Shown here: positions 1-10,093 of the stretch, piece by piece
How positions within the stretch are numbered: the stretch's first letter is position 1
How the letters are laid out: each line of letters starts with the position of its first letter
DNA from: Agrobacterium salinitolerans
Lineage (GTDB): Bacteria > Pseudomonadota > Alphaproteobacteria > Rhizobiales > Rhizobiaceae
Reading direction: 5' to 3'
NCBI RefSeq assembly: GCF_002008225.1
Contig: NZ_MRDH01000025.1
Location: 37,917 to 101,916 of the forward strand
Length of the DNA stretch: 64,000 nt
Notes under the pieces: generated by a model
The model's database searches: none
Told to the model about the DNA's origin: nothing
The model's input: the letters and a program-made list of their open reading frames with translations, nothing else
Program-made: the position numbers and the translations under genes

Positions 1-734
1 AGCTGCTGGCCACCGCCCGTAAGAGCGGTGAGGGCGAAGCGGCAAAGCTCGGCCCCGACGCCAAGAGCCAGGTGACCGTTCGTTACGTCGACGGCAAGGC
101 TTCGGAAGCCGTGTCCATCGTTCTGTCCACCCAACACCTCGATGCCAGCTGGGACTCGAAGAAGGTGCGTGAGGTCGTCGAACCCTATATTCGCGAAGCT
201 CTGGGTGACCTGAAGATCGCTGACGATTGCCAGTGGTATATCAACCCGACGGGTAAGTTCGTCATCGGCGGTCCCGATGGCGATGCCGGCCTGACTGGCC
301 GCAAGATCATCGTCGATACCTATGGCGGTGCTGCTCCCCATGGCGGCGGCGCATTCTCCGGCAAGGACACGACCAAGGTCGACCGTTCCGCCGCTTATGC
401 CGCCCGCTATCTCGCCAAAAACGTCGTGGCTGCTGGTCTGGCGGAGCGCTGCACGATCCAGATTTCCTATGCGATCGGCGTCGCCCAGCCGCTGTCGATC
501 TATGTCGATCTGCATGGCACCGGCAAGGTCAGCGAAGATCAGGTCGAAGCCGCGATCCGCAAGGTCATGGACCTGTCGCCGTCGGGCATTCGCCGTCATC
601 TCGATCTTAACAAGCCGATCTACGCCAAGACCTCCTCCTATGGCCATTTCGGCCGGAAAGCCGGCCGCGACGGCTCCTTCTCCTGGGAGAAGCTGGATCT
701 GGTGAAGCCGCTTAAGGAAGCTCTGAGCGCTTGA
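1..734 (+). CDS. metK: S-adenosylmethionine synthetase, 5' end outside the window
   Basis: The enzyme makes S-adenosylmethionine from ATP and methionine in the cytosol. The reading frame is open from base 3, so the gene starts upstream of the window and about 243 C-terminal codons are visible. The conserved phosphate-binding stretch [17 protein letters not shown] and the metal/ATP segment around [12 protein letters not shown] identify it, and the C-terminal motif [14 protein letters not shown] is typical of alphaproteobacterial forms. The first in-frame ATG here, at 72, is internal and not the true start. Next downstream is trmB, a SAM-dependent methyltransferase. A short palindromic repeat begins at the base after the stop codon. 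Confidence 0.97.
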   Translation, partial: LLATARKSGEGEAAKLGPDAKSQVTVRYVDGKASEAVSIVLSTQHLDASWDSKKVREVVEPYIREALGDLKIADDCQWYINPTGKFVIGGPDGDAGLTGRKIIVDTYGGAAPHGGGAFSGKDTTKVDRSAAYAARYLAKNVVAAGLAERCTIQISYAIGVAQPLSIYVDLHGTGKVSEDQVEAAIRKVMDLSPSGIRRHLDLNKPIYAKTSSYGHFGRKAGRDGSFSWEKLDLVKPLKEALSA

Positions 735-782
735 AGCATTTCCGGTAAAACTGCGTCGCGGTTTTACGTCCGGAGAAGGCGC
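735..782. repeat. 48-bp palindromic repeat, copy 1
   Basis: This is an imperfect inverted repeat with core arms GTAAAACTGC and GCGGTTTTAC and outer arms GCATTTCCG and CGGAGAAGGC. It starts immediately after the metK stop codon. A second copy of the same length, 42 of 48 bases identical, starts immediately after the trmB stop at 1603. It resembles the small interspersed palindromic elements of rhizobial genomes. In RNA it would fold into a long hairpin and could protect the 3' end or attenuate readthrough. Confidence 0.75.
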
Positions 783-903
783 GGCTCTTTCTAAGCTTGT
801 CATTCGGCGGCGATTGAGAGATACCGACTGCACCTTTTGTAACCCGCACAGTGCCCAACGCGGTGCTGTGCGGGTTAAATCTATTTGTTGTTGAGAGTAT
901 GAG

Positions 904-1602
904 ATGACGGAAGAACGGCGTTCGCGCGCGACGGAAGCGTTTTTTGGCAGACGCAAGGGTAAGCCTCTGCGCAATCAGCAGGTCGATACAATCGAGAACC
1001 TGTTGCCTTTGCTGAAAATCGATCTGGAAAGCGCCCCGCCGCAAAATCTTGCCGCTCTTTTTCCCGCGGATGTGCGGTCGATCCGTCTGGAGATTGGTTT
1101 CGGCGGCGGCGAGCATCTTGCTCACCGCGCGGTTGAAAACCCCGAGACGGGTTTCATCGGCGTCGAGCCCTTCGTTAATTCCATGGCCAAGCTGCTCGCC
1201 ACGGTCCGCGAACGCGAGCTGATGAATATCCGCCTTTACGACGATGATGCGACGCAGTTGCTCGACTGGTTGCCCGAGGGATCGATCGATCACATCGACC
1301 TGCTTTATCCCGATCCGTGGCCGAAGAAGAAGCACTGGAAGCGCCGTTTTGTCTCCGACGTCAATCTTGCCCGTTTCCATCGTGTGTTGAAGCCCGGCGG
1401 CAAGTTCTGCTTTGCTTCCGATATCGATACCTACGTCAACTGGACGCTGCAGCATTGCGCCCGCCACGGCGGCTTCGAATGGACGGCAACAAGTGCTGAC
1501 GACTGGCGCACGCCCTATGCCAACTGGCCGGGCACGCGCTACGAGAACAAGGCGAAAAGAGAAGGCCGCAGCTCGGCCTATCTCACTTTCATCCGTCGCT
1601 AA
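904..1602 (+). CDS. trmB: tRNA (guanine-N7-)-methyltransferase TrmB
   Basis: TrmB methylates N7 of G46 in the tRNA variable loop using S-adenosylmethionine. The 232-residue protein has the SAM-binding motif [10 protein letters not shown] (near residue 62), the following [12 protein letters not shown] segment and the family signature [16 protein letters not shown] near residue 135. The length is usual for the family. The ATG at 904 fits a start just before the conserved N-terminal RRKGKPLR segment. It lies 169 bases after metK, the source of its cofactor. It is bracketed by two copies of a 48-bp palindromic repeat. Confidence 0.96.
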   Translation: MTEERRSRATEAFFGRRKGKPLRNQQVDTIENLLPLLKIDLESAPPQNLAALFPADVRSIRLEIGFGGGEHLAHRAVENPETGFIGVEPFVNSMAKLLATVRERELMNIRLYDDDATQLLDWLPEGSIDHIDLLYPDPWPKKKHWKRRFVSDVNLARFHRVLKPGGKFCFASDIDTYVNWTLQHCARHGGFEWTATSADDWRTPYANWPGTRYENKAKREGRSSAYLTFIRR

Positions 1603-1650
1603 AGCATTTCCAGTAAAATTGCGCAGCGGTTTTACGTCCGGAAAATGCGC
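1603..1650. repeat. 48-bp palindromic repeat, copy 2
   Basis: This is the second copy of the element at 735-782, in the same orientation. Its arms are GTAAAATTGC and GCGGTTTTAC, with outer arms GCATTTCCA and CCGGAAAATGC. It begins at the base after the trmB stop codon. It lies between trmB and the convergent rbsK gene, so it may help to end both transcripts. Confidence 0.75.
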
Positions 1651-1665
1651 TAACGAAAATATCCC

Positions 1666-2565
1666 TCAGAGAGCCGCATCCACTTCCGCTGCAAGCGGAA
1701 TGGAAGGCTGCGCGCCGGCGCGCGTGCAGGCGAGCGAGCCTGCGACAGCGGCGCGCTTCAGCGCCTTTTCGAAATCCATCCCCTGATCGAGGCTGGCGGC
1801 AAGATAACCGCAGAAAGTATCGCCCGCACCGACCGTATCGACCGGCTCGATCTTGAGGCCGGAAGCCCGGAAAACCTTGCCGTTGCGCATGGCGATCACG
1901 CCGTCTGCGCCAAGCGTTACGATCAATGTCTGGCCGGTCCTGTCGTGCAGGGTTTTCAGTTCATTTTCCCGCTCAGAAGCGGAAAGGCCGTTCTTTCCGA
2001 CCAGCAATTCGAACTCGGTTTCGTTGGCGATGACAATATCGGCAAGGCCCGCAAGGCGCGGTCCATCCGCGGTCAGTGGCGCAGTATTGATGACGGTGGT
2101 GACGCGCTTTGCCTTCGCAGCCGTCAGCGCCGCTTCGATAGCGGACGCGGGTATCTCAAACTGCAACATCAAGATATCACCCGCCGACATTTCAGCCAGG
2201 GCTTTCGCGGCGTCGGATGCGGAGACTTCACCATTGGCGGCGGGAATGACCGAGATCATGTTTTCCCCGCCTTCGCCGATAAGGATCACTGCCGTCCCCG
2301 TAGGGCCGGGCGTGGTCTTCACCAGTGAGAGATCAGTGCCGGCGTCGCGCAGCAAGGTCAGCGCCGGTGCGGCAAAGGTGTCATCGCCCGCAGCCCCCGC
2401 CATCTTCACCGTGGCGCCCGCACGTCGCGCGGCCAGCGCCTGATTGGCGCCCTTGCCACCGGCGGCAGTGGAAAAGGCCTCGCCCGTCACGGTTTCACCG
2501 GGCTTGGGCAGGCGTTTGGCGGTGGCGACGAGGTCCATGTTGATGGAACCGAAAACAGTAATCAT
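1666..2565 (-). CDS. rbsK: Ribokinase (PfkB family)
   Basis: Ribokinase phosphorylates D-ribose to ribose 5-phosphate with ATP. The 299-residue protein begins MITVFGSINMDLV, has the PfkB substrate signature GGKGANQALAARRAG near residue 36, and carries the catalytic/anion-hole motif DTVGAGDTFCGYLA with the general base in GAGD near residue 246. Length is normal for RbsK. It stands alone, convergent with trmB, with no ribose ABC genes beside it. A close paralogue acting on another sugar or nucleoside cannot be excluded, but the SINMDLV and GGKGANQ motifs favour ribokinase. Confidence 0.88.
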   Translation of the reverse strand: MITVFGSINMDLVATAKRLPKPGETVTGEAFSTAAGGKGANQALAARRAGATVKMAGAAGDDTFAAPALTLLRDAGTDLSLVKTTPGPTGTAVILIGEGGENMISVIPAANGEVSASDAAKALAEMSAGDILMLQFEIPASAIEAALTAAKAKRVTTVINTAPLTADGPRLAGLADIVIANETEFELLVGKNGLSASERENELKTLHDRTGQTLIVTLGADGVIAMRNGKVFRASGLKIEPVDTVGAGDTFCGYLAASLDQGMDFEKALKRAAVAGSLACTRAGAQPSIPLAAEVDAAL

Positions 2566-2619
2566 GGGGCGCTGGGTCCGTATGAAATTTGAGCAAGGCG
2601 GCGACTTTGCCCGAGACGA

Positions 2620-3813
2620 TCACTCGTCGTCAACTACCCGCAATTTCGCCGCACCGGCCCGGTTTTCCGCAAAGCGCCGGGCCTGCTCGATTTCTCCATG
2701 CGAAGCCTCTTTTTCCGTCGGCGAAAAATCGAGGCCTTCGATCTTCTGGCCCCGCGCCAGCACCTTGTCGGAGGAGATCAGCATCATGTCGACGTCTTTC
2801 TGGGCCAGCCCGAAATGGGCTTGCAGCTTGCGCGTCCTGTCGTCCAGCCGCCGCACATCGTCCATCAGAAGGGCGACTTCACCCTGAATGAGATGCGCCT
2901 GCTCGCGCATGCGCTGGTCTTTCAGAACGGACTGAATGACCTGTACCGAGAGCATCAGCAGCGACGGCGAAACGATGACGACCCGGGCGCGATGGGCGCG
3001 CTGCACCAGATATTCGAAATGCTGGTGAATATCGGCGAAGATCGATTCGGAGGGCACGAAGATGAAGGCCGTATCCTGTGTCTCGCCGCGGATGAGGTAT
3101 TTCTCGGCCACATCGCGAATATGCACTTCCATATCGCGGCGGAACTGTTGGACGGCGGCGCGTTTGGTTTCGGGCGTCTCGTCCGCCTTGATTGCATTCC
3201 ATGCCTCCAGCGGAAACTTGGCGTCGATGACCAGTGCTGGCGCATTGTTCGGCATCTTGATGATGCAGTCGGGCCGATAACCGTTGGAAAGCGTCGGCTG
3301 GAGCTGGAACGCCCCGGCGGGAAGCGCATCGGCGATCAGCGTTTCCATGCGCGCCTGCCCGAAAGCCCCGCGTGTCTGCTTGTTGGAAAGAATGGCTTGA
3401 AGCCCGACAACGTCTTTTGCCAGATCCTGAATATTGCCCTGCGCGGCATCGATGACAGCCAGGCGCTCCTGAAGGCGGCTCAGATTTTCATGGGTCGAGC
3501 GGGTCTGCTCGGTGAGCGTTTCGCCAAGGCGTTGCGACATGCCGTCGAGGCGCTGGTTCAGCGTCTGGCTCATCTCGGTCTGGCGCGTGCCAAGCGTTTC
3601 CGCCATGGCCGCGATCCGCCCGTGCAATTCGGACTGTGTTTTCAGGAGATCGGAGATTTCACCGTCAGCTCCAGCCTTTTTCGACCGGTTTGCCGTCACA
3701 AGCCACGCCACGGCGAGGCCGAAAACCGCGGCAGCGAGAAGCGCGCCGAAGCTGATATCGACGGAGCCGGCCCGCAGCGCGGGTTGAAGGAGAACTGAAA
3801 AGTCTATGCTCAT
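2620..3813 (-). CDS. rmuC: RmuC-family DNA recombination protein
   Basis: RmuC proteins have a C-terminal PD-(D/E)xK nuclease-like core and limit recombination at inverted repeats. The chosen 397-residue form (MSIDFSVLL...) has one N-terminal membrane segment (about residues 22-42), a long coiled coil (about 50-150), then the conserved core including the segments PDCIIKMPN and VIDAKFPLEAW and the FVPSE motif. The frame stays open to an upstream ATG at 3894, which would add 27 residues and crowd the divergent def promoter, so the 3813 start is preferred. Its upstream neighbour def is divergent. Confidence 0.88.
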   Translation of the reverse strand: MSIDFSVLLQPALRAGSVDISFGALLAAAVFGLAVAWLVTANRSKKAGADGEISDLLKTQSELHGRIAAMAETLGTRQTEMSQTLNQRLDGMSQRLGETLTEQTRSTHENLSRLQERLAVIDAAQGNIQDLAKDVVGLQAILSNKQTRGAFGQARMETLIADALPAGAFQLQPTLSNGYRPDCIIKMPNNAPALVIDAKFPLEAWNAIKADETPETKRAAVQQFRRDMEVHIRDVAEKYLIRGETQDTAFIFVPSESIFADIHQHFEYLVQRAHRARVVIVSPSLLMLSVQVIQSVLKDQRMREQAHLIQGEVALLMDDVRRLDDRTRKLQAHFGLAQKDVDMMLISSDKVLARGQKIEGLDFSPTEKEASHGEIEQARRFAENRAGAAKLRVVDDE

Positions 3814-3961
3814 GGCCAAATCTAACAGATTTCCAATGATTCGTAAGATCAAAACAAGAACATTCCTGCGGCAGAAATGAGTCAGGCGGGGCACATGCCG
3901 GAGGCGGTTTGAACCTCGTGTTTTTTATTTCCTCCGCGCAAGAGATACGTTATGGGAAGCC

Positions 3962-4474
3962 ATGACCATCAAACCGCTTATCATTTTGCCCGATCCCGTG
4001 CTGCGTCAGCAATCCAAGCCCATCGAACAGGTGGATGCTGAGGTGCTGCGCCTTGCCGACGATATGCTCGAAACTATGTATGATGCGCCGGGTATCGGCC
4101 TCGCCGCCATTCAGATCGGCGTGCCGCGCCGCATGCTGGTGATCGACGTGGCACGCGAAGGTGAAGAAAAGGCTCCGGTCGTTTTCATCAATCCGGAAAT
4201 CCTCAAAGTGTCGGACGATGTCTCGACCTATGAGGAAGGCTGCCTCTCCATTCCCGACTATTATGCCGAGGTGGAGCGCCCAGCGTCGCTCACGGTGCAA
4301 TATGTCGGCCGTGACGGCAAGCAGCAGACGGTCGAGGCGGACGGTCTGCTCGCGACCTGCCTGCAGCATGAGATCGACCACCTGAACGGCGTTCTCTTCA
4401 TCGACCATATTTCGCGGCTCAAACGCGACATGGTCATCAAGAAATTCACGAAAGCGGCCCGCGCAAAGATCTGA
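3962..4474 (+). CDS. def: Peptide deformylase
   Basis: The enzyme removes the formyl group from the N-terminal methionine of nascent proteins. The 170-residue protein has all three catalytic motifs: [10 protein letters not shown] (motif 1, near residue 45), EGCLS (motif 2, metal-binding Cys) and HEIDHLNG (motif 3, two His ligands and the catalytic Glu). The length is typical. It is followed 45 bases later by fmt, which adds the formyl group, and then by truA, the usual def-fmt-truA order in this group. Confidence 0.97.
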   Translation: MTIKPLIILPDPVLRQQSKPIEQVDAEVLRLADDMLETMYDAPGIGLAAIQIGVPRRMLVIDVAREGEEKAPVVFINPEILKVSDDVSTYEEGCLSIPDYYAEVERPASLTVQYVGRDGKQQTVEADGLLATCLQHEIDHLNGVLFIDHISRLKRDMVIKKFTKAARAKI

Positions 4475-4519
4475 TCCGGCCTCTTTGGGCTGGAGTGGAT
4501 GACAGGGAAGGGGGCGACG

Positions 4520-5455
4520 ATGGCTCTTCGCATCATTTTTATGGGCACGCCGGATTTTTCCGTTCCCACGTTGCGTGCACTGGTGGATGCGGGCCACGAG
4601 ATCGTTGCCGTCTACACCCAGCCGCCGCGTCCCGGCGGCCGCCGTGGTCTCGATTTGCAGAAGTCGCCGGTCCATCAGGCAGCCGAATTGCTGGGGCTGC
4701 CGGTGCTGACGCCCGTAAATTTCAAGGCCGAGGAAGACCGCAAGCAGTTCCGGGATTTCAACGCCGATGTAGCCGTCGTCGTCGCTTACGGTCTGCTTTT
4801 GCCTGAAGCGATCCTCTCCGGCACGCGTCTCGGCTGTTATAATGGTCACGCCTCCCTGCTGCCGCGCTGGCGCGGGGCTGCCCCCATCCAGAGGGCGATC
4901 ATGGCCGGCGATGCCGAAACCGGTATGATGGTGATGAAAATGGAAAAGGGGCTTGATACCGGCCCCGTCGCGCTCACCGCAAAGGTCGCGATCGACGAGA
5001 ATATGACGGCGGGCGAACTGCATGACAGCCTGATGCTGGCGGGTGCGCGGCTGATGCGGCAGGCGATGGACAAGCTGGAGGCAGGCGACCTGCCCCTCGT
5101 CACGCAGGCGGAAGAGGGTGTTCTATACGCCGCGAAGATCGACAAGGGCGAGACCCGTATCGATTTTTCAAGGCCCGCACAGGATGTCCATAACCACATT
5201 CGCGGCCTGTCGCCGTTCCCCGGCGCATGGCTGGAGATGAATATCGGCGGCAAACCCGAACGCGTGAAGGTTCTGGCCTCCGAACTGGCAAGCGGAATGG
5301 GAGAAGCGGGCGCAGCGCTCGACGATGCTCTGACCATTGCCTGCGGTAGCGGCGCCGTGCGGCTCACCCGTTTGCAGAAGGCGGGTGGCAAGCCGATGTC
5401 GGCGGCCGATTTCGTGCGTGGCACACCGGTTCCGACCGCAACGAGGCTCGGCTGA
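4520..5455 (+). CDS. fmt: Methionyl-tRNA formyltransferase
   Basis: Fmt formylates initiator methionyl-tRNA with 10-formyltetrahydrofolate. The N-terminal Rossmann segment [16 protein letters not shown] and the catalytic region [19 protein letters not shown] (near residue 110) are diagnostic, and a C-terminal tRNA-binding domain follows. The start at 4520 is chosen because the purine-rich GGGAAGGGGG ends about 5 bases upstream and the protein then begins at the conserved position; an ATG at 4499 would add seven unsupported residues. The length is 311 residues. The stop overlaps the truA start by one base (TGATG), implying translational coupling. Confidence 0.97.
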   Translation: MALRIIFMGTPDFSVPTLRALVDAGHEIVAVYTQPPRPGGRRGLDLQKSPVHQAAELLGLPVLTPVNFKAEEDRKQFRDFNADVAVVVAYGLLLPEAILSGTRLGCYNGHASLLPRWRGAAPIQRAIMAGDAETGMMVMKMEKGLDTGPVALTAKVAIDENMTAGELHDSLMLAGARLMRQAMDKLEAGDLPLVTQAEEGVLYAAKIDKGETRIDFSRPAQDVHNHIRGLSPFPGAWLEMNIGGKPERVKVLASELASGMGEAGAALDDALTIACGSGAVRLTRLQKAGGKPMSAADFVRGTPVPTATRLG

Positions 5456-6255
5456 TGCCACGTTTCCGCATGACCGTCGAATATGACGGCACGCCTTATT
5501 ACGGCTGGCAGAGACAGGATAACGGCCCCTCGGTTCAGGGCGCGCTGGAGGCTGCGGTTCGCTCGTTGACGGGAGAGAGCGTCTCCATTCGCGGTGCCGG
5601 CCGCACCGATTCCGGCGTGCATGCCGTTGGACAGGTCGCCCACATCGATCTTTCCCGCGATTGGGAACCCTACAAGCTCCGCAATGCCTTGAACGCGCAT
5701 CTCGCCATGGCCGGTGAGGCCGTGGCCGTGCTCGATGCTGCAGCCGTGACGGAGGATTTCGACGCCCGTTTTTCAGCGCTACGCCGCCATTATCTCTATC
5801 GCATCATCTGTCGCAAATCCCGGCTGGCGCTGGAGCACAAGCGGGCATGGTGGGTATCGAAGGATATGGACCACGAGCGCATGCATGAAGCCGCACAGAT
5901 GCTGGTCGGCCGGCATGATTTCACGACCTTCCGCTCCGTGCATTGTCAGGCGAACAGCCCCGTGCGCACGCTCGACCGGCTGGACGTGACCCGCAACGGC
6001 GACCTCATCGAAATCCGCGCGACCGCGCAAAGCTTCCTGCATAATCAGATACGCTCCTTCGCCGGCACGCTGAAGATGGCAGGTGAAGGCACTATGACGC
6101 CTGATGATGTGCGTGCAGCGCTGGAGGCACGAGATCGCAAGGCCTGCGGTCCCGTTGCGCCGCCGGACGGTCTTTATTTCATGCAGGTCGATTATCCCGA
6201 TGTCATTCCGCCGCGCCGCCGCCCCGAAGTCGAAGTGACGGAAGACGCGGACTGA
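5455..6255 (+). CDS. truA: tRNA pseudouridine(38-40) synthase TruA
   Basis: TruA converts uridines 38-40 in the tRNA anticodon arm to pseudouridine. The 266-residue protein starts [19 protein letters not shown] and has the catalytic motif [11 protein letters not shown], with the nucleophilic Asp near residue 52. The family core YRIICRKS and the HNQIR segment are also present. It overlaps fmt by one base. The gene is convergent with the dapE-linked membrane protein gene at 6275. Confidence 0.97.
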   Translation: MPRFRMTVEYDGTPYYGWQRQDNGPSVQGALEAAVRSLTGESVSIRGAGRTDSGVHAVGQVAHIDLSRDWEPYKLRNALNAHLAMAGEAVAVLDAAAVTEDFDARFSALRRHYLYRIICRKSRLALEHKRAWWVSKDMDHERMHEAAQMLVGRHDFTTFRSVHCQANSPVRTLDRLDVTRNGDLIEIRATAQSFLHNQIRSFAGTLKMAGEGTMTPDDVRAALEARDRKACGPVAPPDGLYFMQVDYPDVIPPRRRPEVEVTEDAD

Positions 6256-6274
6256 CCTGAAGCCTCACTGCCTC

Positions 6275-6871
6275 TCAGGCCGGATAGACGCCGAGAAAAC
6301 GCTGCAATGCTTCCGACAGCAACATGGCGGGCACCAGCAGCGTCATGACGACGGCCGAGACGAGCAGCGACTGGTCGCGGATGAAAAATCTGACGATCCG
6401 CGAAAAAGCGAAGACCAGCGACAGAAGCAGTGCCAGCCAGAGAATGGCGATCAACCCCTGCAGCGGCGGCAGGAAGAATGCGATCAGGATGAGAACCGCA
6501 TAGGCATAAGAAAACGGCAGCGACAGCCAGTTCACGGTGGTGACGAGCGGCGCGAATTTTTCCCGGGCGCCAAAGGCATAGAGCAACATGCCGATCAGCA
6601 ACAGCGGCACGATCCAGCAGATGGCCTCGACCATCGCCAGACGGAAAAAGAAGATGAAGCCCGTTCCCGTTCCGGGCGGATAGCTGGCGAGATAGGCGGC
6701 GCGCAGCCACAGCCAGGAAACCAGCATGGCCGGCAGGCACCACAGCGCCGAATAGAAGGATCGCCACATGCCGCGCTCGGAGAGATCGAGATACCGCGCG
6801 CCATTATGATCGCCGAGCAGCAGAAGCCACAGGCCTGTCAGATAGAGCCTTACTTCACTTGCCGTCGGCAT
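6275..6871 (-). CDS. Uncharacterised multi-pass membrane protein
   Basis: This is a 198-residue integral membrane protein without a recognised domain. It begins with a short amphipathic segment, and about four or five hydrophobic helices are visible, for example [26 protein letters not shown] and [11 protein letters not shown]. Its start codon lies inside the 3' end of dapE (17-base overlap in another frame), so it is translated with dapE. Proteins of this kind often follow dapE in rhizobia, but no function is known to me and a link to lysine or peptidoglycan metabolism is only suggested by position. Confidence 0.75.
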   Translation of the reverse strand: MPTASEVRLYLTGLWLLLLGDHNGARYLDLSERGMWRSFYSALWCLPAMLVSWLWLRAAYLASYPPGTGTGFIFFFRLAMVEAICWIVPLLLIGMLLYAFGAREKFAPLVTTVNWLSLPFSYAYAVLILIAFFLPPLQGLIAILWLALLLSLVFAFSRIVRFFIRDQSLLVSAVVMTLLVPAMLLSEALQRFLGVYPA

Positions 6872-8051
6872 GGGCGAACCAGCGTTCGATAAAGGTCTCG
6901 TAAATGCGTGTCAGCATCTCGAGATCGGCAACGGCCACGCGCTCGTCGACCATATGCATGGTCTGCCCGACAAGGCCAAATTCCACGACAGGGCAATAAT
7001 CCTTGATGAAGCGCGCATCCGAGGTGCCGCCCGTGGTCGAAAGCTTCGGTTCTTTGCCTGTCACGGCTTCCACCGCACCTGACAGCGATGAGATGAGCGC
7101 ATTGTTGCGCGTCAGGAAGACGTGGCTCGGACGGTCCGCCCAGACGATCTCATAGTTCACCGGTGCGCGGTCGGGGCGAAGCTCGCCTTTGGCTGCGGCG
7201 GCATCGAGGCGGCGGATGATTTCCGCCCGCAGGCTCTCTGCTGTCCAGCTATCGTTGAAACGAATGTTGAAGGCCGCCGTCGCCCGCGCCGGGATGACAT
7301 TGGTGGCGGCATTACCGGTGTCGACGGTCGTCACTTCCAGATTGGAAGGTTGGAAATCATCCGTGCCATGATCGAAGGCCGGATGCATCAACGCATGGGT
7401 AAGCTGCAAAAGACCGCGAATGGGGTTGTCGGCGAGATGCGGATAGGCGGCGTGGCCCTGAACGCCATGGACCGTGATCCGGCCCGAGAGCGAACCCCGG
7501 CGGCCGATCTTGATCATGTCGCCCAGCTGGTCGGGGTTGGTCGGCTCGCCCACGACACAGGCGTCCCATGTCTCGCCTCTGGCGGCTGCCCATTCCAGCA
7601 GCTTGGAAGTGCCGTTGATCGACGGGCCTTCCTCATCGCCTGTAATCAGGAAAGAAACGGACCCCTGCGGCTTGCCGTGTTTTTCGATATGGCGGGCAAT
7701 GGCCGCCACGAAACAGGCGATGCCGCCTTTCATGTCCACCGCACCGCGACCGTACATTTCCCCACCGGCGATGTCTGCCGAAAAGGGCGGATGGCTCCAT
7801 GCGCACTCATCACCCACGGGAACGACATCCGTATGGCCCGCAAACATCAGATGCGGACCTTCGGTGCCGAGCCGTGCATAGAGGTTTTCCACGTCAGGAG
7901 TGCCGGCCTCCGTCGCCATCACACGCTCCACCGCAAAGCCGAGCGGCGAAAGCAGGGTGTCGAGCAGGGAAAGCGCGCCGCCTTCCGCAGGCGTTACCGA
8001 AGGGCAACGGATGAGGGCGGCGAGATTGGCAACGGGATCGGTCGTGGTCAT
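6855..8051 (-). CDS. dapE: Succinyl-diaminopimelate desuccinylase
   Basis: DapE hydrolyses N-succinyl-LL-2,6-diaminopimelate in the lysine and peptidoglycan pathway. The 398-residue zinc peptidase-fold protein shows the M20 metal motifs [13 protein letters not shown] (near residue 70), [12 protein letters not shown] (near 105) and the catalytic [11 protein letters not shown] (near 137). It lies 14 bases downstream of dapD, the enzyme two steps earlier, so dapD-dapE-membrane protein form an operon on the minus strand. Confidence 0.96.
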   Translation of the reverse strand: MTTTDPVANLAALIRCPSVTPAEGGALSLLDTLLSPLGFAVERVMATEAGTPDVENLYARLGTEGPHLMFAGHTDVVPVGDECAWSHPPFSADIAGGEMYGRGAVDMKGGIACFVAAIARHIEKHGKPQGSVSFLITGDEEGPSINGTSKLLEWAAARGETWDACVVGEPTNPDQLGDMIKIGRRGSLSGRITVHGVQGHAAYPHLADNPIRGLLQLTHALMHPAFDHGTDDFQPSNLEVTTVDTGNAATNVIPARATAAFNIRFNDSWTAESLRAEIIRRLDAAAAKGELRPDRAPVNYEIVWADRPSHVFLTRNNALISSLSGAVEAVTGKEPKLSTTGGTSDARFIKDYCPVVEFGLVGQTMHMVDERVAVADLEMLTRIYETFIERWFAHADGK

Positions 8052-8065
8052 GGTATCAGCTTTTA

Positions 8066-8920
8066 TCAGTCGCGCAGAAGCTCGTTGATGCCGGTCTTGG
8101 AACGGGTCTTTTCATCGACGCGCTTGACGATCACGGCGCAATAGAGGCTTGGGCCCGGTTCGCCGTTCGGGAAAGGCTTGCCCGGCATGGTGCCGGCAAC
8201 GACGACGGAATAGGGTGGCACTTCGCCATAGGTGATCTCGCCGGTAGCGCGGTCCACGATCTTGGTGGATTTGCCGATGAAGACGCCCATACCGAGAACC
8301 GCGCCTTCACGCACGATGCAGCCTTCGACGACTTCCGAACGGGCGCCGATGAAGCAATTGTCCTCGATGATCGTCGGGCCCGCCTGCAAGGGTTCCAGAA
8401 CGCCGCCGATGCCGACGCCGCCCGAAAGATGCACATTCTTGCCAATCTGCGCGCAGGAGCCGACCGTCGCCCAGGTATCGACCATCGTACCTTCATCGAC
8501 ATAGGCGCCGAGATTGACGAAGGACGGCATCAGAACGACGTTTTTGGCGACATAGGCAGAGCGGCGCACGACGGCGTTCGGCACGGCGCGGAAACCGGCG
8601 GCGCGGAACTGGTTTTCACCCCAGTTTTCGAACTTCGACGGCACCTTGTCCCACCAGGTGGATTCGCCCGGTCCGCCGGTCACGATTTCCATGTCGTTCA
8701 GGCGGAAGGACAGAAGCACGGCCTTTTTCAGCCACTGGTTCACCTTCCAGTTTCCGTCAGCCTGCTTTTCGGCCACACGCGCCTTGCCGCTGTCGAGAAG
8801 TTGAAGAGATGTGTCCACGGCGTCGCGAACCTCGCCCTTCGTCGATACGTTCACACCATCGCGGTTGTCGAATGCGGTTTCGATGATGGTTTCGAGGGAG
8901 GTTAGATCCGTAAGGCTCAT
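8066..8920 (-). CDS. dapD: 2,3,4,5-tetrahydropyridine-2,6-dicarboxylate N-succinyltransferase
   Basis: DapD transfers succinyl from succinyl-CoA to tetrahydrodipicolinate in the lysine pathway. The protein has an N-terminal helical domain and a left-handed beta-helix built of hexapeptide repeats (for example [20 protein letters not shown], near residue 155). The start at 8920 ([13 protein letters not shown], 284 residues) follows an AAGGA ribosome-binding site; the frame extends upstream to 8992 but adds 24 residues unlike the family. The gene is divergent from the LOG-family gene at 9060. Confidence 0.96.
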   Translation of the reverse strand: MSLTDLTSLETIIETAFDNRDGVNVSTKGEVRDAVDTSLQLLDSGKARVAEKQADGNWKVNQWLKKAVLLSFRLNDMEIVTGGPGESTWWDKVPSKFENWGENQFRAAGFRAVPNAVVRRSAYVAKNVVLMPSFVNLGAYVDEGTMVDTWATVGSCAQIGKNVHLSGGVGIGGVLEPLQAGPTIIEDNCFIGARSEVVEGCIVREGAVLGMGVFIGKSTKIVDRATGEITYGEVPPYSVVVAGTMPGKPFPNGEPGPSLYCAVIVKRVDEKTRSKTGINELLRD

Positions 8921-9059
8921 GGAAAATTCCTTGAATGTCGCGTGGTGTTCATGGTCACGGATGGTCCCGCGCCGCTGGAAGGCTTTGGTCATTTGATCTA
9001 AGGGAGTGTTGGAAAGGCGTCAATGTGATTTGGATGATTTGGCGCGTCAGACGAAAGGC

Positions 9060-9926
9060 ATGGAAATGACACGACTGAAAAACGGCAAATTGCGGCGCAA
9101 GGACGGGGTATGGGACCCGTTGAAGCGCAGCTCTGCGGACAAGCAGCAGGCCGAGGTCATTCCCAGGACGCCACAGTCGGATTCCCCGTCCTACCGGCTT
9201 GCCTATGCGGACATGGATTTTCTCTGCCGCGAGGAACTGCGTCCCGTCAGGCTTCAGCTGGAACTTCTGAAGACAGAAATGGTGCTGGCCGAGCGGGGCA
9301 TCAAATCCACCGTCGTCATGTTCGGCGGCGCCCGTATTCCTGAACCCGGCGGCGAGGCCTGGGCGGCGCGCAACGAGACGCAGAAGCGCAATCTGGAGCA
9401 ATCCTCAGTTTATTACGACGAGGCGCGCAAATTTGCCCGTCTCTGCACCGATTATGCCGCGAAATCAGATCACCTCGAATATGTCGTGGTCACCGGCGGC
9501 GGTCCCGGTGTCATGGAAGCGGGCAATCGCGGCGCTGCCGATGCCGGCGGCCCGTCTATCGGCCTCAACATCGTCCTGCCACACGAGCAGGCGCCGAACC
9601 CCTATGTAACACCGGAGCTGAGCTTCAACTTCCACTATTTCGCCATTCGCAAGATGCATTTCCTGATGCGGGCGAAAGCGGTGGTGATCTTTCCCGGCGG
9701 TTTCGGCACGCTTGATGAGCTCTTCGAAACGTTGACGCTTATCCAGACGAAGCGCATGGAGCCCATTCCGCTCGTCCTGTTCGGTGAGAAGTTCTGGCGA
9801 TCGGTAATCAATTTCAAGTTCCTGGCGGATTTCGGCACCATTGCACCGGATGATATGAATTTGCTGCATTTCGCCGAAACGGCTGAAGATGCATGGAAAG
9901 TCATCTCGGCCCACTACGAACACTGA
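9060..9926 (+). CDS. LOG-family (TIGR00730) Rossmann-fold protein
   Basis: The 288-residue protein belongs to the LOG family. Characterised members are cytokinin riboside 5'-monophosphate phosphoribohydrolases or more general nucleotide N-glycosidases. The visible motifs are VVTGGGPGVMEAGNRGA and the family signature PGGFGTLDELFE, with the catalytic Arg/Glu region. It is longer than plant LOG proteins (about 210-220 residues) because of an N-terminal extension of about 75 residues, as in the larger bacterial class. The start at 9060 has a GAAAGG sequence before it; the frame is open to 9006. Which nucleotide it cleaves cannot be read from sequence. Confidence 0.85.
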   Translation: MEMTRLKNGKLRRKDGVWDPLKRSSADKQQAEVIPRTPQSDSPSYRLAYADMDFLCREELRPVRLQLELLKTEMVLAERGIKSTVVMFGGARIPEPGGEAWAARNETQKRNLEQSSVYYDEARKFARLCTDYAAKSDHLEYVVVTGGGPGVMEAGNRGAADAGGPSIGLNIVLPHEQAPNPYVTPELSFNFHYFAIRKMHFLMRAKAVVIFPGGFGTLDELFETLTLIQTKRMEPIPLVLFGEKFWRSVINFKFLADFGTIAPDDMNLLHFAETAEDAWKVISAHYEH

Positions 9927-10093
9927 TTATGCTTGGCGCGGCGAAGTAATTTTAGGGTTTAATTAGCAATCTTCTTCTAATTTCACCTCGTCGCGCTGCA
10001 GCGCACTGTCCCCTGCGGACGGGCCTCCATGACGGAGATTTATCATCCGTTGACGTCAGCCTTCTTCGGGCGGGCGATTTGATCGAGGCCAAA

